A stretch of DNA of 41,678 bases from an uncultured Desulfovibrio sp. (GTDB taxonomy: Bacteria > Desulfobacterota > Desulfovibrionia > Desulfovibrionales > Desulfovibrionaceae), in contig NZ_CALUYG010000025.1 of NCBI RefSeq assembly GCF_944324935.1, positions 1-41,678 of the forward strand, in the 5' to 3' direction. Position numbers and translations under genes: made by a program. The stretch's first letter is position 1. The number at the start of each line of letters is the position of its first letter. Shown here one piece after another: positions 37,098 to 41,678 of this stretch. The notes beneath the pieces were generated by a model. It was not told where the DNA came from and searched no databases. It saw nothing but the letters and a program-made list of their open reading frames with translations.

Positions 37098-39026
37098 TCA
37101 CGCCTGCTTGCCGTCGAGGAGCGCATGCCAGCGCGGCAGGGCCTCGTTCAGCTCCAGATAGTCGGCGGGCAAATGCACCACATGCGGCTCCGCCAGCCCG
37201 GCCCGGACATCCTCCAGCGAGCCCGTGCGCCGCAGGCCCGGCACGTCCTGCAACGGGCAGAGATCAAAGTCGTCATTGGGCCACATGACCATGACCGGCA
37301 GCCCCAGCAGGGAGGCTTCCAGCGCCACGGTGGTGGAATTGGAGGCCCAGACCAGCGTCCCGGCCTGGAGCTCATCCTGGATCCTGCCGCTGGCCACGCG
37401 CACCTTGTCCATGCGGCTGCCCAGCAGCGAACGCAGCATGCCGTCCACGCTGAGGTAGGGATGCGGCTTGACGACGATCTCGTAGCCGTCCAGCAGGCCG
37501 GCGCTCATGGCCCGGGCCATGAGGGAGAGATGATCGCGCGTCTCGTCCTCGAAGAAGCTGGTCACCAGCAGCAGCCGATGTGGCGGCTTGCCGGTCTCTT
37601 CCACGGGCTGCCGTCCGGCAAGATAGAGGTAGCGCAGGGCTTCCACGATCCTGAGCCGGTCTTCGGGCAGGCCGTTTTCCCGCCACTGGCGAGCCGCGCC
37701 GGAACCGTTGGCGCACACGATGTCCGGCTGGAAAAGGTTGCAGTCCGGCGTTTCAAAGGTGCGGGGATCGTCGAAGTAGCGGAAGTCCGTGGGCCGGATG
37801 GTGGAATGCTGCGCCCCGAAGACCGGGCCGGAGCCGGTCAGGTCGCGGGCCTCGTGCGCCCCGTGGGTCAGCATGCGCTCCCAGGGGCAGTTCTCCAGCG
37901 GGAAGGCGTACCACTCCTGCATGCCCACCAGACGGATGTAGTTGCGGATGCCGCGGTATTGCAGGCAGCGTTCCAGCCCGCGCCAGCCGCGGAAGGATTC
38001 CACCCAGTCGCCTTCCAGATAATCCCAGAAGTTCATGCGCGAACCGGCAAAGCGGAAGGCCTGCCGCACATAGCGCTCCAGCCGGTAACTGCGGTAGCTC
38101 AGGCGGATATGCCGCCGCCAGGCCGCCACGAGGTCGCGGAAGGACAGGAACTCCTCAAGATAATGGAAGGACACGCCGTCGCGCTGTTCCTGCTGGAAAC
38201 GCTTGCGTAGCCGGATGCAGTCCCGGAACTTGAGCTCCGGCGAAGGGAAGCGGACGAAGAGCCAGCGTATCCACGGCCGCTCCGGCGCGTCCGCCGACGG
38301 ATTGAGCATGTCATGCAGCTTTTCCCAGTAGCGGGAGCGGAAGCGTCCGTCCTGGGCGGCGTTCATGTCGATGTTGGGAAAATAGGTGGCGATGGTGGCC
38401 GATCTGCCCGGCGCGGCGGGCAGGGTATAATTGCGGTTCTTCACCACATAGGGCAGGGCGCGGCGTACGTTCCACCACCAGTGGGCGTAGCGGGCCACCG
38501 TCCGCAACGCGGCCGGGCAGACGTCATAGATGCGCCGCAGCCGGGATTTCTCCCGCACGGGCGGCTGATTGGGATCGTGGAACTCCACGAACATGCGGCC
38601 CGTGGCGCGGCAGTAATTGGCCAGGGTATGCCGCAGCAGCGCGTCCCCGCCGGACAGCCGCAGGATGGTGTACTTACCTTCATCCAGCAGCTTTTCCAGC
38701 GCGCGCAGCTTGTAGACGTCATACAGACGGGGGCTCATCTTCGGGTGACGCTCGAACAGCAGGGAGCACCACCACATGGACAGCGATTCCCCCGCCTTGA
38801 GGTGGCTGTGGAGCTGCCAGCCGGAGATGGACATGCGCCCGAGGTCATAGGCCCAGCGCATGTGCTCGTCGCGGATGTCCCGGAGCTGGCTGTTCATAAG
38901 CGCAGGCAGGGAGAATTCCCCTTCCGGCACGTCCCAGCGGTTCCAGTGCGCCACGTCCGTCGGCGTTCCGTCCTGGAATTCCGGCGGCAGCGTGGTCTTT
39001 TCCACAAGCAGCGTCAATTCTTTCAT
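37098..39026 (-). CDS. Putative surface-carbohydrate biosynthesis protein (GT-B-like C-terminus)
   Basis: 642 residues, cytoplasmic, no membrane helix. The C-terminal third resembles GT-B polysaccharide transferases: LLLVTSFFEDETRDH, then EIVVKPHPYLS (about 505-515), then SNSTTVALEASLLGLPVMV (about 560-578). These are the His-Pro and Ser-Thr-x-x-Glu-Ala motifs that bind the nucleotide part of the donor in such enzymes. The N-terminal half is rich in Trp, Arg and Tyr and I do not recognise it. The overall form recalls a family found in lipopolysaccharide and capsule clusters, but no other sugar gene is adjacent. The start at 39026 has AAAGGAGA 5-6 bases upstream. It lies 28 bp after mtnA and is probably co-transcribed with it. 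Confidence 0.65.
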   Translation of the reverse strand: MKELTLLVEKTTLPPEFQDGTPTDVAHWNRWDVPEGEFSLPALMNSQLRDIRDEHMRWAYDLGRMSISGWQLHSHLKAGESLSMWWCSLLFERHPKMSPRLYDVYKLRALEKLLDEGKYTILRLSGGDALLRHTLANYCRATGRMFVEFHDPNQPPVREKSRLRRIYDVCPAALRTVARYAHWWWNVRRALPYVVKNRNYTLPAAPGRSATIATYFPNIDMNAAQDGRFRSRYWEKLHDMLNPSADAPERPWIRWLFVRFPSPELKFRDCIRLRKRFQQEQRDGVSFHYLEEFLSFRDLVAAWRRHIRLSYRSYRLERYVRQAFRFAGSRMNFWDYLEGDWVESFRGWRGLERCLQYRGIRNYIRLVGMQEWYAFPLENCPWERMLTHGAHEARDLTGSGPVFGAQHSTIRPTDFRYFDDPRTFETPDCNLFQPDIVCANGSGAARQWRENGLPEDRLRIVEALRYLYLAGRQPVEETGKPPHRLLLVTSFFEDETRDHLSLMARAMSAGLLDGYEIVVKPHPYLSVDGMLRSLLGSRMDKVRVASGRIQDELQAGTLVWASNSTTVALEASLLGLPVMVMWPNDDFDLCPLQDVPGLRRTGSLEDVRAGLAEPHVVHLPADYLELNEALPRWHALLDGKQA

Positions 39027-39054
39027 GGACTCTCCTTTCTGAAAAGCGGCCCCC

Positions 39055-40098
39055 TCAGGCGGACAGCGCCGCCGCAAGGGACTTGGCATACGGCGGTTTG
39101 AGGATGCCCTTTTCCGTGATGATGCCGGTGATGAGTGCGGCCGGGGTCACGTCAAAGGCAAAATTGTAGACCGGTACCCCCTCGGGGCAGACCTGACGGC
39201 CGCCCAGGCAGCGCACCTCCTCCGCTGGGCGATCCTCGATGGGGATGCCCGTCCCGTCCGCCGTGGCAAGGTCGATGGTCGACAGCGGCGCGGCGACGTA
39301 AAAGGGGATGCCGAACTCCCGCGCCAGCAGGGCCACGCCGTAGGTGCCGATCTTGTTGGCGGTATCGCCGTTGGCGGCGATGCGGTCGGCCCCCACCACC
39401 ACCACGTCCACCATGCCGCGGCTCATGAGCAGGGCGCAGGCGTTGTCGCAGGCCACGGTCACCTCGATGCCGTCCCGTTGCAGCTCCCAGGCCGTCAGGC
39501 GGGCTCCCTGCAGAAAGGGACGGGTCTCATCGGCGATGACCCGTACGCGCTTGCCGGCCTCGCATGCGCCGCGGATGACCCCCAGCGCCGTGCCGTAACC
39601 GGCCGTGGCCAGCGCCCCGGCATTGCAGTGGGTGAGCACGGTCTGACCGTCGCCGACGACCTCCGCCCCGGCCCGGCCGATGGCCCGGCACACGGCGATG
39701 TCCTCGGCCTGCATGGCAAGGGCCTCCTCCGTTATCCGGGCAAGCAGATCGGGCCTGGAGATGTCGCCGGCGGCCTGCCAGAGACGGCGGATGCGCTCCA
39801 CCCCCCAGCGCAGATTGACGGCCGTGGGGCGCGCCGCGGCAAGACGCTCCAGCGCATGGGCATAGGCCGCGCGCCAGTCGCCGGCCCCGCCGTCCAGTAC
39901 CTCCGCCAGAGCCAGCGCGGCCCCGAAACCCGCCGTCACGCCGATGGCCGGCGCGCCCCGCACCACCATGAGCTGGAGCGCCCGTACCACGTCATCCAGC
40001 GTACGGCACACGACCGTGCGCTCCTCCACAGGCAACAGGCGCTGATCCAGCAGACGCAGTTCGCAGCGGTCACGGTCAAAACAAATATGATCTTCCAT
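39055..40098 (-). CDS. mtnA: S-methyl-5-thioribose-1-phosphate isomerase
   Basis: Methionine-salvage enzyme that converts methylthioribose-1-phosphate to methylthioribulose-1-phosphate; 347 residues, usual length. The signature [13 protein letters not shown] is at 48-60. The catalytic Cys158 lies in [12 protein letters not shown], and Asp238 in [20 protein letters not shown]. The eIF2B-like fold is complete. The start at 40098 follows GGGGGAAGG. No other mtn gene is nearby, and the downstream neighbour is a carbohydrate protein. It diverges from hom. Confidence 0.94.
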   Translation of the reverse strand: MEDHICFDRDRCELRLLDQRLLPVEERTVVCRTLDDVVRALQLMVVRGAPAIGVTAGFGAALALAEVLDGGAGDWRAAYAHALERLAAARPTAVNLRWGVERIRRLWQAAGDISRPDLLARITEEALAMQAEDIAVCRAIGRAGAEVVGDGQTVLTHCNAGALATAGYGTALGVIRGACEAGKRVRVIADETRPFLQGARLTAWELQRDGIEVTVACDNACALLMSRGMVDVVVVGADRIAANGDTANKIGTYGVALLAREFGIPFYVAAPLSTIDLATADGTGIPIEDRPAEEVRCLGGRQVCPEGVPVYNFAFDVTPAALITGIITEKGILKPPYAKSLAAALSA

Positions 40099-40305
40099 CC
40101 TTCCCCCGGAAAACATGGCCCTGGCGGCGGGGACATCTTCCGTCTCCTCCGTCGTGTGCCGCAAGCATAGCCCAGAAGGCCGCGCTTGGCAAAGATGACT
40201 TTACAAGGCGACGCGCCGCTGCGTATGATGCGAGACCGGCAGCCCGGACCCCGCGTCCCAATCCTCGGCTGCCGGCTGACGGGCCCCGGGCCCTCTGGAG
40301 AACGT

Positions 40306-41622
40306 ATGACGGAACAGTGCAACAAACCGCTGGTCATCGGCCTGGCCGGCTTCGGTACGGTAGGCGGCGGTCTGGCCCGCCTTCTGGAAGAGAACGCGGA
40401 CATCATCCGCCGCCGCGGCGGCCGCGACATGGTGGTCAAGAAAGTGCTGGTGCGCCACGCCGGCAAGGCGCGTCAGGTGGCCCTGCCCGCCGGGGCGGAG
40501 CTCACCACCGACCCGGCCGCGCTGACGGACGATCCCGAGATCGATGTGCTCGTGGAGCTCATGGGCGGCATCGAGGCGGCGGGCAAGATCATCGACCGCG
40601 CACTGGACATGGGCAAGCATGTCGTGACCGCCAACAAGGCCCTGCTGGCCGAAAAGGGCCTTGCCCTGCTGGAAAAGGCCTGGAACAAGGGACGCATCCT
40701 GCGCTACGAGGCCAGCGTGGCCGGGGCCATCCCCGTGGTGGCGGCCCTCAAGGAAAGTCTGGCGGGCAACCGCATTTCCTCGCTGGTGGGCATCCTCAAC
40801 GGCACGAGCAACTACATCCTCTCCGAAATGACGAGCAACGGGCTCGACTTCAGCGTGGCCCTCAAGCAGGCGCAGGAGCTGGGCTATGCCGAGGCCGACC
40901 CCACCCTGGACATCGACGGCCATGATGCCGCCCACAAGCTGACCATCCTCATCCAGCTCGCCTACGGCGCGTACTATCCCTTCACGGCCATGCCGGTACG
41001 CGGCATCCGCGGCCTTTCGGGCATGGACATTCGCCTGGCCCGCGAATTCGGCTACCGCATCAAGCTCATCGCCCAGGTGCGCGAATGCGAACATCAGCCG
41101 GGGCAGCCCCCGCGCCTTGAGGCCGGCGTCTTTCCGGCCCTCGTGCATCATACGTTGCTGCTGGCCCGCGTGGGCGGCGTCTACAATGCCGTGCGGGTGG
41201 AGAGCAACGCCGCGGGCTCGCTCTTCTTCCACGGGCGCGGCGCGGGCGATCTGCCCACCGCCGGCGCGGTGCTGGCCGATCTGGTGGCCGTGGCCCGCGA
41301 CGAGCGCCCCAACAATGCCGGCTTTGCCGCGCCCCGGCCCGAAGCGGCCGCCGTGGTCCCGCCCGAGGAGTGGCGCTCCTGCTACTACGTCCGCCTCATG
41401 GTGGACGACGCCCCCGGCGTGCTGCGCGATCTGGCCGGCTGCATGGCCGACGAGGGCATCAGCCTCGCGCAGGTCATCCAGAAGTCCGACGAGGGCAACG
41501 GCGTGCCGCTGGTCTTTATGACCCATGAGACCACCGAAGAAGCCATGAGCCGCGCGCTCCAGCATACCCTCGACCGGGGCATGCTGCGTGAGCCTGCCGT
41601 CTACTTCCGGGTGGTCGGCTAG
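40306..41622 (+). CDS. hom: Homoserine dehydrogenase with ACT domain
   Basis: Reduces aspartate semialdehyde to homoserine for threonine and methionine synthesis; 438 residues. The Rossmann domain opens GLAGFGTVGGGL at 12-23. TANKALLAEKG and the catalytic segment GYAEADPTLDIDGHDAAHKL follow. The C-terminal ACT domain (about 365-438, YYVRLMVDDAPGVLRDLAG) is the usual site of threonine feedback. There is no aspartokinase fusion. The start at 40306 has GGAG 6 bases upstream. The TAG stop is followed after one base by a family A repeat end. Confidence 0.96.
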   Translation: MTEQCNKPLVIGLAGFGTVGGGLARLLEENADIIRRRGGRDMVVKKVLVRHAGKARQVALPAGAELTTDPAALTDDPEIDVLVELMGGIEAAGKIIDRALDMGKHVVTANKALLAEKGLALLEKAWNKGRILRYEASVAGAIPVVAALKESLAGNRISSLVGILNGTSNYILSEMTSNGLDFSVALKQAQELGYAEADPTLDIDGHDAAHKLTILIQLAYGAYYPFTAMPVRGIRGLSGMDIRLAREFGYRIKLIAQVRECEHQPGQPPRLEAGVFPALVHHTLLLARVGGVYNAVRVESNAAGSLFFHGRGAGDLPTAGAVLADLVAVARDERPNNAGFAAPRPEAAAVVPPEEWRSCYYVRLMVDDAPGVLRDLAGCMADEGISLAQVIQKSDEGNGVPLVFMTHETTEEAMSRALQHTLDRGMLREPAVYFRVVG

Positions 41623-41678
41623 AGCCTGTTGACGCTATTTGCTGTTTGTTGGGGGGGGGGGGGGGGGGGGGGGGGCCG
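41623..41678. repeat. Family A repeat end and poly-G run
   Basis: GCCTGTTGACGCTATTTGC matches the element end seen at 9650, 9876 and, inverted, at 10038 and 22514. Where other copies continue with about five G and then AAGGGGAAC, this one runs into about 25 G residues and the window stops. The homopolymer is probably a sequencing or assembly artefact at a broken repeat. Confidence 0.75.

Overview
The window is a GC-rich, gene-dense piece of a bacterial chromosome that looks like a Desulfovibrio-type sulfate reducer (Desulfovibrionaceae). The pointers are an F1Fo-ATP synthase operon with two b-type subunits and no a or c subunit genes, a Re-citrate-synthase-like enzyme next to isocitrate dehydrogenase, and a DctP-type TRAP binding protein. 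The species assignment is inference; no rRNA or tRNA gene is visible. Both ends of the window lie in copies of the same dispersed repeat, and the right end is a G homopolymer, so this is probably a whole contig broken at repeats.

Layout from left to right. 1-165: a 72-bp tandem repeat. 210-4035: a drug/metabolite-type exporter (-) diverging from a hybrid histidine kinase (+). 4108-5757: a secreted double HdeA-like protein, a DinB-like protein and a cyclophilin (all -). 5869-9648: mutY, then an OmpR/EnvZ-like two-component pair overlapping by 4 bp. 9649-10050: a cluster of repeats. 10065-14183: a LysE-type exporter (-), then an SDR oxidoreductase, tgt and alr (+). 14181-14480: more repeats. 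14526-16147: shikimate kinase overlapping a glycosyltransferase. 16320-22173: the ATP synthase operon in the order b', b, delta, alpha, gamma, beta, epsilon, closed by a strong terminator. 22576-25909: an internally duplicated protein of unknown function and lepA (both -). 26136-27059: an Mrr-type restriction endonuclease, followed by about 580 bp with no convincing gene. 27641-30648: icd and an HMGL/Re-citrate-synthase-like enzyme fused to a Cache sensor domain (both -). 30847-35337: an RNB-domain ribonuclease, plsY and thrC (+). 35463-37000: a small hypothetical protein and a TRAP binding protein with a good sigma70-like promoter. 37098-40098: a putative surface-carbohydrate protein and mtnA (-). 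40306-41622: homoserine dehydrogenase (+).

Functional links. The citrate-forming enzyme and isocitrate dehydrogenase form a two-gene unit for the oxidative entry into 2-oxoglutarate synthesis. Residues in icd suggest NAD+ rather than NADP+ use. The citrate synthase candidate carries a soluble Cache domain, which would make it a directly ligand-sensing enzyme; this is the most interesting single gene here. hom and thrC supply threonine, aroL feeds aromatic synthesis, alr and plsY feed envelope synthesis.

Two families of short dispersed intergenic repeats run through the window. Family A is a composite REP/MITE-like element with a conserved palindromic core and long G/C-rich inverted repeats. 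Family B is about 120 bp with two hairpins, one of which shows a compensatory base-pair change between copies.
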